Shown piece by piece: positions 54,624 to 64,000 of a stretch of 64,000 nt of DNA. A program made the position numbers and the translations under genes. The stretch comes from Hyperoplus lanceolatus (lineage: Eukaryota; Chordata; Actinopteri; Uranoscopiformes; Ammodytidae). The stretch is from assembly GCA_026929865.2 (NCBI GenBank), contig CM049395.1:31985501-32049500 (forward strand), in the 5' to 3' direction. Position 1 is the first letter of the stretch. The number at the start of each line of letters is the position of its first letter. The notes beneath the pieces are model-generated. The model made no database searches. It saw only the letters and a program-made list of their open reading frames with translations, and was not told the DNA's origin.

Positions 54624-56239
54624 CATCATATGAAAAAGTTTGGGAACCCCTCTCAGCCGGCATTATAATTGACTCTGCTTTCACAAAAAAAAGATAAAAG
54701 TGGTGTGTCTTTAATTTACCAGGAACAGCTAAGTACTGGGATGTTTTCCAAACAAAGATTTTTTGAAAAGCAGTATTTGGTTGTATGAAATAAAATAAAA
54801 TGTGAAAAACTGGCTGTGCAAAAATATAGGAACCCTTGTGGTTTTGTTGATGTTAATGCCTGTAACAGCATGTAAAACTGATGACTTTAAACACAAAATT
54901 GGTTGGATTATGTTGTTAAGCCTTGAACCTCATAGAAATGTCTGTTTAATCATGAGAAAAGGTGTTTTAGGTGTCTAAATGCAAGTTACACTTCTCTTTG
55001 ACTCTCTGCTGAAGTGAGACAGAATGGGATCATCAAAGCAGCTCCCAAAAGATCTGAAAAACAAAGATTATTCATTGTCATGGTTTAGGGGAAGGCTACA
55101 AGAAGCTTTCCCAAAGGTTTCAATTGTCAATTTCGACTGTAGGGAACGTTGTCAGGAAATGGAAGGACACAGGCACAGTGGCAGTTAAACCCAGGCATGG
55201 CAGACCAAGAAAAAAACAGAAGCGGCATAGGTGGAGTATTGTGAGAATGGTTGCACACAACCCACAGATCACCTCCAAAGACATGCAAGAACATCTGGCT
55301 GCAGATGGTGCATCTGTACATCGTTCAACAATTCAGTGCAATTTGCACCAAAACATCTGTATGGCCGGGTGATGAGAAGGAAGCCCTTTCTGCGCCCACG
55401 CCACAGATATAGTTGCATGGAGTATGCAAAAGCTCATTTAGACAAGCCAGCTTCATATTGGAAGAAAATGCTTTGGACTGATGAGACAAAAATGTAGTTA
55501 TTTGGTCTTTAAAAAAAGCGTTTTGCATGGTGAAAGAAGAAAACTGCATTCCAAGAAAAACACCTGCTACCTACTGTCAAATTTGGTCATGCTGTGGCCA
55601 CTTCAGGGACTGGGGCCCTGGTTAAAGTTGATAGTCGGATGAATTCAACCCAGTTTCAACAGATTATTCAGGATAATGTTCAAGCATCAGTCACAAAGTT
55701 GAAGTTGCCCAGGGGTTGGATATTCCAACGAGACAATGACCCTTAACACAGTTCAAATTCCTGCAGAGGGAAAAGTACAATGTTCTGATATGGCCGTTGC
55801 AGTCCAATGACTTGAATATCATCAACAATCTATGGGATGATTTGAAGCGGGCTTTCCATGCTCGGCAGCCATCACATTTAACTGAACTGGATCGCTTTAG
55901 TATGTAAGAATGTTAAAAATACCTACATCCAGGATCCAGACACTCATCACAGGCTACCGAAGGCGTCTAGAGGCTGTTACTTTTGCAAAAGGAGGCTCAA
56001 CTAAGTACTGATGTCATTTTTCTTTTGGGGTGCCCAAATGTATGCACCAGTCAAATTTTGTTATGATGCCTATTGCATATTTTCTATTATTCCAATAAAC
56101 AAAATGGCACTGCTGAATTGCTTCTGTTTCCCTAAGGTATGTCATATATGAAAAGGAATTTGCTTCTTTGAAATCCCAGCTAATGATGAACAAAAATCCC
56201 CAAAATTAGAAGGGGGTCCCAAACTTTTTCATATGACTG
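54624..56239 (+). mobile_element. Tc1/mariner transposon, degenerate
   Basis: 1616 bp with terminal inverted repeats CATCATATGAAAAAGTTTGG (left) and, on the minus strand, CAGTCATATGAAAAAGTTTG (right), each flanked by TA (54622-54623 and 56240-56241). A decayed transposase fills the middle. It inserted into the L2-type LINE on the other strand, so the LINE is older. Confidence 0.9.
55023..55995 (+). pseudogene. Tc1-type transposase pseudogene
   Basis: The N-terminal paired-like region reads STVGNVVRKWKDTGTVAVKP then RHGRPRKKQKR (an AT-hook-like GRPR). Next come the HRSTIQ helix and HRYSCMEYAKAHLDKPASYW with the first catalytic aspartate in WTDETKM (55480s). The second aspartate is in FQRDNDP (55730s). 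The third catalytic position lies in NIINNLWDDLKRAF, where the usual glutamate of PIENLW is asparagine. Several stops and frame changes interrupt the frame. It cannot encode an active enzyme. Confidence 0.85.
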
Positions 56240-56283
56240 TATAGCTTCAAATAAACCAAACTACAAAGTGTCATATGTAAGTG

Positions 56284-56674
56284 CTACATATAGGTGTAAC
56301 GAGTGCTTTTTTTTAGTATCATCTTCCTAGTCAAATTGCAGGTAGTGAGGTAGCAGCCAGCAGATTGGCCTGAGCAGAGTGGATGAGCTGGGGTGTAAGG
56401 TTTGACCATGTCCTGGATGTAGGCTGGGCCTGATCTGTTCACAGCACGGTACCATAGTACCAGTACCTTGAAGCGGATGCGGGCAGCTACTGGTAGCCAA
56501 TGAAGGGAGCGGAGGAGCGGTGTATTGTGTGAGAACTTTGGTAGGTTGAAGACCAGTAGCTGTAGCAGTCTGGATGAGCTGCAGTGGACGGATAGCACAT
56601 GCAGGCAGACCAGCCAGAAGGGAGTTGCAGTAATCTAACTGTGAGATGACAAGTGCCTGGACCAGAACCTGCAC
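56284..56674 (-). pseudogene. Reverse transcriptase C-terminal remnant of the split L2 LINE
   Basis: Two overlapping minus-strand frames carry successive blocks: SQLDYCNSLLAGLPACAIRP in one, then LPKFSHNTPLLRSLHWLPVA to PAYIQDMVKPYTPAH in the other. The blocks keep the order of the conserved thumb/C-terminal region of L2 ORF2 proteins. One small indel near 56555 changes the frame. The catalytic YADD region is not included. Confidence 0.75.
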
Positions 56675-56815
56675 CGCCTTCTGGGTTAGAAAAGGACGGA
56701 TCCTTCTGATGTTGTAAAGCGTGTATCTACATGATCAGGTTGTTGCAGCAATCTTAGCAGTGAAGGATAGTTGGTTGTCGAGTGTCACACCCAAAAATAT
56801 ACAGTGAATATACAG

Positions 56816-57725
56816 TAAACAGACATTAGCTTTTCAGACTTGTCATGTTGAAAGTGTTGTACTGTTGACTAGGTCCCTACAACTAGGAATTTTTACACAA
56901 GTGTCTTATGGTCTTGTTCAGATTTGAGTCTGATAAGTAAAACAGTGAGCATTTATATTAAATGGTGGGAAACTTTTTAGTTTATTAGTTAAACACTGCC
57001 AGAACTCCAGACAGAAACACACTGTTTTTTTGTTATCAATGAAAGGCAATTTAACGTTAGCAAAGGGATAGCAACCTTGAATCATGATGAGTTTTCTTTC
57101 TTTTTTTCCTGTTATGGACCAGTCCAGGGATTCTACCGTGGAGAGCTTTTGTCCAGTCCTGGCGGGATGAATGTGTCTCTTCTCATTTTATTTAATTGAA
57201 TCAAGTCGGAAACAGTGAAACACAATAAAGTAGCTTTGCTGCAGAGGTGGCTTTGGATGGAATCAGAAACCGCACGTTGTGTGAATGAAGAGTGAGTTTG
57301 TTTCACAACAGTGAATTCTTTCTGTTTTTCTGCTTTATTTTCTGTAATCATCACCTTCTTAGCAGTGTTTCCCACACATAGGCTCTACGTGGGCGACCCG
57401 GGTGGAGATAGCTCACCGTGATTAGTTCAATGTGATCTCGTAAAAAGTAGTGTTAGGCTTGAAACTAAAACAAAAAGGCCACAGCTGCTGCTGAAGTAGT
57501 AAATAGAAGAAAAAAATTATAAATTTAATTTGTAGGCTAAAATTTGAGGACGATTTAAAGGTAGCCTATCAACAATTGGGTACCACCCATCCGTATAGTC
57601 TGGTTTGTTTAATATGTAAATTTCTATCTAAATTATTGAACGGCATTGACAATTTTTTTATAAATAAATGGTTCATAAACCTTTGTTTGACTAATTTATT
57701 AAAGAACACGCCATCACTCGCCGCA
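56816..57725. other. Intergenic, no gene recognised
   Basis: AT-rich sequence without coding potential or a repeat that I can name. Confidence 0.35.
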
Positions 57726-58029
57726 CCTGTGTGACAGCTCCTGGCACCTCCATGTTGGCTGCTCTCAGAGTCAGCCACTTGGTCTCCCCTCCCTTGATGT
57801 ATGGTTTGGTTTGTTTTGGTTGGTTTGGGTTTGGGTTAGTTAGGTTTAGTTAGCTGCTTTATACACACCATACACTCATTCACTCACACAGACACCGCAC
57901 CCATTACTGACTACTGACATTCACGCACCATTTATTAATTTAATTTAAACTTGGTTAAATAAATCATATTTGGATACACTAACTTTCTTGTGTGGTTCCT
58001 CATTTGTCATTCCCTTGAGCGAGCTGTGA
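57726..58029 (+). mobile_element. Possible solo LTR of an LTR retrotransposon
   Basis: About 300 bp starting near TGTGTGACAGCTCC and ending GAGCTGTGACA, so the ends form short inverted TG...CA termini. An internal AAATAAATCATATTTGG could be the polyadenylation signal, and a C/T-rich end (CCTCATTTGTCATTCCCTTG) resembles known fish LTRs. Flanks GCACC and CCACC are a partial match for a 5-bp target duplication. No internal coding part is adjacent. The family is not determined. Confidence 0.35.
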
Positions 58030-59700
58030 CACCACCACAAGTAAATTCTCAAACTGTGGGAAACACTGTTAAGTGTGCACCGACTTCAAGGTCTGGTTTT
58101 AAAAAAAATAAGCCATTTACAGTTATTGTAGCTTGTTCCCTGTGGGTGAAAGCTGCTGACCTTTGTAGCCATTTCACGCTGAACACTATCCCCGTTCACA
58201 GCTCTTTACCAAACTTTCCTTTGCTCACTGGGCCACAGAAATTATCTTTCTCATGCTCATAGACTTGCATTGATTTTTCACTTCAATGCGGTAACGAACA
58301 ACGCTGTTAAAATAGAGCTCACTTGACTTTGTCCTCCTCCCTCTTCCCTCTCCCCATTCTCCCTGGTGCTGGGTCACATCACGGCGGAGTTGCTGGCCTT
58401 GTGTGAGGAAATTTACTGCCCCATGTAACCATCTGTTATGTAGCAAACGTGCGATGTTCGAACTCCTTCACCTTCTGGAACGCGCTGCTTCGTATTGTAA
58501 ATGTGCTATTAGCATTCATGAAGGTATTTACATGCATTCACAAGCCCCGCTGCTGATATTCATATTACACATTGTACACCAGAAAAGTTATGGCATTCTA
58601 CCATGTCACGTTGGCATCCCTCAAAATACCTTTCTCATAGTGGAGAAGATGAGGTGTCAGCGATGAACAGTAATGAAAGAAGTATCCAGAACCTTAACTT
58701 ACACTAATTATGAAAATCCTCCTCTATATGTGAACATCCTGCATTCAGAACCTAACTTGAGTAAAAGTATGCAAGTATTTTACTTAAAGTATTAAAAGTA
58801 AAAGTATGTGTATCTTGTGTATAACTGTTGTAGATGTTTAAGGTTGAGCTAATTTTACCTCCTTTATACACTGCTGGGTCTTCATATTGACAGCTACAGC
58901 TGGTTGAAGAGAGATGGGAACGGGGTTGCAAACCGAACGTTAATCAATATAATGTGTATTTCTCTTAGGCTATCATTTGACAAGACCTGGTCGCATTTGT
59001 TCTGCAAATCTGTATGCAATCCTCCATTTCACATGATTTTAGATGCCTTGTTTGCCAGTTTGTTCCCTGCTTTAGGGAAATAGGGTCAAATGCTTCACAA
59101 TTAGCACCAAAAATGCGACACTTGACAATGGGACACCACTGAACTCTCTACTCTGCACATCACAGTGAATGAATGAGCATAATAATAGTCATGTAACGTT
59201 AGGGATATAAATGACTGTGGCCCGCATGGCATTTAGCTGGATGCTCCTCTGTATGCTGGAGACATGCCTCCTCTCCTCAAGGCCTTTACTGTCTGCTATT
59301 CTGCTCGGCTTGGCTTGATGGGCGAGGGAGCAATGGAGCTAATACGGCCATGGTAGCTTTAACAGCCACATCTATTACAGCCACTAACTATCTCATTTGT
59401 CCTCCTGACCAAACAACAATGATGGCTGGCGGAGATTTTTGTCAGGTCGAGGCGGACGGCAGTAGAAAGTGTGGAGGACCAGCCATGTATAAACATACAG
59501 TAAGTATTTCATTTGGTCATTACTGGGTCCCTCACTGACATAGTCATTATTTTTCATCACCATTAAAGGGTTATTGCCTCTTTTTTTAATTAAGCAACTT
59601 TCTTAATTAGATGTGCAGCATTCAGACCCACAAACGACCTGTCGAGGTAATGAAGTAAAGGCCCAGGTTTATGGAGGGAGAGTGGATAAAGACAGAGAGA
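58030..59700. other. Intergenic, no gene recognised
   Basis: No supported exon. The CpG-containing part at 58440-58520 and the stretch at 59220-59500 look non-repetitive but give no protein-family signal. Confidence 0.35.
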
Positions 59701-59701
59701 G

Positions 59702-60060
<359 letters not shown>

Positions 60061-63000
60061 CCTCTATGTGCAAGGGTGTGTGCGGGATTGGCGGGTTTCT
60101 GCAGTAGAGAGTGATGGTGTTTGTTCGCTTATTTTGTTGCTCAGTGATGAATGCGTTTGCAAGTCGAATAGAGATGAGGCGGAGGGGGGAAAAAAGCTTC
60201 GCCACGAGGCAAATACTTTCTTCATATTAGTCACCATTGACATCCTATTTTAGTGTGGCTTGATTGAGTTAGTGCTGCTGCGTTGAGATGTTTTGCTGCC
60301 AAACATTAACATCATCTCAGCTAGACATCACACACGCTGCCTCACCAAGAGGACGTGCCCTGAACGGCAACAACCCCGTCGTCACAAATAGAAGGACAGA
60401 ACCTATCCGTTTCTAGCAAGGCCTTTTTGTGCGCTTGCATCTTTTAGCAGGGTAATTCACGGCGCACACGTCAATACATCATAGGCCCTCTCTAAATTGA
60501 GCTTTGAAACACAAAGGGAAGGGCAAACATGATGGACACAGAAATCAATCTCCCGCCTGATAACACAGAGTGAACGCACATGCTGCCGCTCTGAGAATTG
60601 ACAAGGAGTTGGCATGCGGCAGTATCTGTCTATCTGCCTGTGTGATGTCCTCCGAAAACAATCGTCTCTGACACGCTGCGCACAAGGCATGCAGGCGAGG
60701 CTCAGATAAGGCTATTTTGTCCTGACCAAGCTTGAACAATGCCATACATGAAATGCCTTCAATGCAGACATTGAAAGATGCTAAAGAAAAGACAATCAAT
60801 GTGGACACATTGTAAAGAAAATATTTTTTTGTGCTGAAAACCATCGCAGCAAATAAAGGGAATTTATTCCCAGGGTGCTTTTTTTCTTTCTAAATCAAGG
60901 GTGCTCTTTTATTTTGACCTTTAACAACCTTTGAAACTTATATTAACCAGGGGAAGTCTATAGCTCCCCCACCCTGCATTTGTCACTGTTGGTCAGAGAG
61001 AGAAGGGATGGCATGAGGAGAGCACAGTGGCCGTGTTTCTGTTGCTGTTGTGCAGACTTTGTTTCAGCCCAGCCTCTGAGCTGCTATTGATCCGAAGCAC
61101 ATTAGTTCTGCACTGGGGGACTAAACAAGGACCTACAGAGCTCTGCCACAATCACGCAGCAAGCTAAAGATAGGCTTTTGACTGGAGACCTCTGCAGAAA
61201 CAATTGGAACTCAGGCAAAAACATACGCACGTCTGCTTCGAGGATAAACAACAGGTCTTAATGCTCAGGACACATTCTATATAGATCTCAGAGATGGGAA
61301 CCTACTGCAATTATCTTAACCATATTATAGATTGTGATAAATTAGTATTTAATTACTATCAAAAAGAAGTGTCAAGAGTTTTGAACTAAAATCTTTCCCT
61401 AACCAAGTCATCTGTACACCTAGAGCTGACCAAACCTTTGGAAAACAGTTTTATTTTGCATCATTGATTTGCGATAGTTCATGAAGCCACTGAAAAAGGT
61501 TGTTTTATGCAATGGGGATGTCTGGTCAGAAAACCCTTTATGTCGCCCTGGTAGTCCTGGGTTTAGTTTGTGGACTTGTTCAGTCAGGCTGCAGGCTTGT
61601 GTTCACTGCTCTCTTAAATCTGTGTAGTGAATAAAATGTTTTCATTTGATGGACACAACTTTTTTTTCCTGATGAAGCCTTTATTGGTTGGAATGTTGCA
61701 TAGAAACATATTTTAGGAGCTTTTTGCTGTTTTTTTTGTCTGTCCTACACCTGTGCCCAGCAGGTGTTGGAGGTGCACTCTATATCCGCAGTCCTGCCAC
61801 AAAAAGGCTGAGTTTGCACTTAAGCCATAGACTACTACTGCGTGTTTCTGTGCCTTGTTGACATGTCACTGTCTCTAGCACTAGCCGGGAATCTGAATGT
61901 CACGGGTTATGTTGGGAGCTGTTTACTATATGCAGAGAGTTTTACATGCTGGATGCTTGAACTCATGCAGCCTCAGGATTTTTCGAGAGTGCAGATGCCT
62001 TTCCAGAGCCAGAATTCTCTGAGTGTCCCTGGAGAGAGACCTGACAGAGAAAAGCCATAAGACAAGCTTCAAAGGACACACAGCGAGATTGCCTGTCTCT
62101 CCTCCACCACATCATCCCCCCATCCTCCTACCTCATCTCACCCCCCTCTCTCTCTTCATTCATACATCAGATAGAGGGAGATGGAGGCACGCTACTAGGA
62201 AGGCGGGCATGGGTACATTTGCAAGCAATTCCCTTGAGGGGCTGTTTAGGATTGCCTCCATTTGGATTTGACTGTCAATAGCCAAGGGGGCTCCTCTCCC
62301 CAGACGGCCCCAGCCACTGTGGCCCGTATCTTTCTGATTTTTCCTCACCAGCTCTTGCCCCCAGGGGCGGCCTACATTGCAGCCGCGCTGTGTGCCATCT
62401 GTGCCCGGTGGAAACCCAGGCTGGAGCCCTCCTTCTCTGGGTAATCTGCTCACCAGAAACCCCTTTGATCAGAGGGAACTCACCAGGCATGGCCACGGGG
62501 AGGAGGCCTGCACTGGAGAAACCAGCAAGTCGCTTATGGTGAGAGGAGAGAGTTAGAGTTGAGTTTACATGGAGCTGTTATTATGTAAACTCAACATCAG
62601 ACTTGAATCCCAGTTCACCACAGTCACTGAATCAACACCTTTGTCATATACAGTAAAGCTTTGACATTTTCGGACACTATATTTTTTCTACAAGACTCAC
62701 AGTAAAGAGGTAGTGAGAAGGAGATATTCGTCCCAGAAATCACAACACTGAAGATTGTTGGCCAATTGAGACAAACGTTTGCTTCACCCTGCTCTGAATT
62801 TTACCGAATTAAAACAATGTTTGATTCTTTAAGCCCATTGTTGCTATATAGATAACATAAATGATTGAGCTGCAGGTCAACATCATGAGCTAATGAGCCA
62901 TTTAGATGACATGGAGAAGCATCTTCTGTATGTTGCATGGAATCTTCATCACAGTGCAACGTCGAAGCCGTGATAGTAAACATCAAAGATGGCTGCGGAT

Positions 63001-63114
63001 ATGTTGTGTGAGTTTGAAACTGCTTTGGCCTCGACCCTTTACGATTTGGAAGACGGCACTCAAATCTTTCATTAGCAAGTAAGTGGAATGTTCTGTTTTC
63101 CGACCACGGCAAAA
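60061..63114. other. Intergenic desert with candidate regulatory blocks
   Basis: No coding feature. Non-repetitive, moderately GC-rich blocks occur at about 60290-60740, 60950-61260 and 62200-62510. They look like candidate conserved non-coding elements and not like decayed repeats, but this rests on composition alone. Confidence 0.25.
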
Positions 63115-63335
63115 GTTTAATTTAACAGTTTAACAGCTGTTCGCTAAACGAACAGGGCTCAATACGTCACCTTGTGCATCGCTCTGATTGGTTGTAGTGC
63201 TATCCAACTGCGTGCAGTGGCATTTGAAATGCACGAGTAGGAGCCGCCCCTTGAGTTGGAAATTACTATTGATAGTGGCCAGACCCTCTATCGTTCAAGA
63301 TATCAGGGTCTGGATTTCCAGGCTATTGATGATGA
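63115..63335. repeat. Fragment of a teleost miniature repeat
   Basis: Contains CACCTTGTGCATCGCTCTGA, TGGTTGTAGTGCTATCCAAC, GAGCCGCCCCTTGAGTTGGA and CCAGACCCTCTATCG...CAGGGTCTGGATTTCCAGGC. This is the order of blocks in a common percomorph repeat that ends CCTGGAAATCCAGAC. No target duplication was found, so the limits are approximate. Confidence 0.5.
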
Positions 63336-63534
63336 GGAATAACAGAGAAATTGCAAACTTTAGACAGAAGTCCTTATTTTGATTAACATATAACAAACAC
63401 AATGCCAAGCAAGGAAATGTGTCAGGCAAGCATAATAAACTCTACACTCTAAAAAATATATTTTTGAAAAGTTGAAGTAATGCACTGTTTTCAATAAGTC
63501 TGACTCAGTTTTCTGCTTTAGCGATGGCAATGTA

Positions 63535-64000
63535 GGGGAGAACGGGGTAAGTAGGCACACTTTTTACTCTAGTGAGAATTGCTCATCACCAAAACATCTG
63601 TCAATAGCCATTCCTACATTAAATTGAAGCTTAAGGTGTTGGCTTGAAATGTGTGTCTCTCTTTTTTCCAACTTATTGTAATGAAGAAGTAATTTACCAT
63701 CAAAGACACTCTGACACATTGTGACAACCAACCCCATCAAGGGGTCGGTTGTCACACACTATGGGGTTGTTTGTCACAATGTTATCTTAATGGGAATAAT
63801 CTTAAAAAGAAGGCAATGAGGCAGAACCAAATTTGAAAGTTTAATTGCATTGTCAAGTTGACAAATAGGCCTACATAACTTACTGTAGCCTTGGCAGCTG
63901 GTCTAGTTTGGGATGCACTGGGTTGTTTTGATTTTGTTGCCCTTTTTCTTTTGCTTGCTAGCTGCCTTTTCCTGCTCTATTCTTTCCTTCTCTGGGGTGT
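63535..64000 (-). mobile_element. Pogo-like DNA transposon, left part only (copy C, runs off the window)
   Basis: Starts GGGGAGAACGGGGTAAGT after a TA at 63533-63534, the same first 16 bases as copy A. A strong hairpin lies at 63716-63780, built from GTGACAACCAACCCC and GGGGTCGGTTGTCAC with a further TGGGGTTGTTTGTCACA. On the minus strand the last bases encode TPEKERIEQEKAASKQKKKG, a Lys/Glu-rich stretch like those near the C-terminus of pogo-type transposases. The element may continue with more coding sequence beyond the window. Confidence 0.7.

Larger units (their letters stand above)
54512..56815 (-). mobile_element. L2-type LINE 3' end, split by a Tc1 transposon
   Basis: On the minus strand the LINE enters at about 56815 with a GVTLDNQLSF-type block, then NIRRIRPFLTQKAVQVLVQA and QLDYCNSLLAGLPACAIRPL. 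After a frame change it continues VFNLPKFSHNTPLLRSLHWL and YIQDMVKPYTPAHPL. The 3' UTR is cut at 56240 by the Tc1 element and resumes at 54621, running to a (TGTAA)n tail at 54512-54541 (ATTAC/ACATT repeats on the plus strand). The (TGTAA)n tail is the known 3' end of UnaL2-type fish L2 elements. The 5' part is absent. Confidence 0.8.

Noticed and set aside
62160-62496. Overlapping open frames on both strands
   Set aside because: GC-rich non-coding DNA; frames in both directions have no recognisable domain or splice context.

Overview
The window is nuclear DNA from a ray-finned fish, most likely a percomorph teleost. The evidence is compact vertebrate introns, many long CA/TG microsatellites, and several teleost-type repeats: L2-type LINEs with a (TGTAA)n tail, Tc1 and pogo-like DNA transposons, TTAA-flanked miniature elements and a tRNA-derived SINE. 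There is no sign of prokaryotic or organellar sequence.

Three host genes occupy the middle. nr2e3 (+, 18863-23261, 8 coding exons, 436 aa) encodes the photoreceptor nuclear receptor. stra6 (+, 26428-34265, 17 coding exons, 677 aa) encodes the retinol-binding-protein receptor/retinol transporter. islr2 (-, 37881-40004, one coding exon, 707 aa) encodes an LRR/Ig single-pass neuronal membrane protein. In both spliced genes every junction uses GT-AG and the reading frame closes exactly. nr2e3 and stra6 point the same way; stra6 and islr2 converge tail to tail. Two of the three belong to retinal/vitamin A biology, and CTAATCC/TTAATC (CRX/OTX-type) sites lie 420-480 bp upstream of the nr2e3 start.

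The left flank (1-18 kb) has no host gene that I can support. It holds a LINE with an intact 945-aa endonuclease/reverse-transcriptase frame whose 3' UTR is split by a TTAA miniature element and a TG run, a fold-back repeat, a pogo-like transposon (12246-13533) and a SINE. The right flank (41.7-64 kb) is also without a recognisable host gene. It holds a second pogo-like element with a LINE fragment inside it, a 5'-truncated LINE of the restriction-like-endonuclease type between two TG tracts, a dense microsatellite cluster (50.4-52.0 kb), an L2-type LINE split by a Tc1 transposon, a possible solo LTR, a very long TG array (59.7 kb) and the start of a third pogo-like element at the right edge.

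The observations I find most interesting are: the three pogo-like elements, whose internal palindromes resemble their own divergent terminal repeats; the RLE-type LINE sitting inside a TG microsatellite; the two TTAA miniature elements that each keep a short ATG-plus-splice-donor segment; an overlapping upstream ORF at the stra6 start; and a splice acceptor that moves the islr2 start codon. Everything here was read by eye, so family names for repeats are weaker than those for the host genes.
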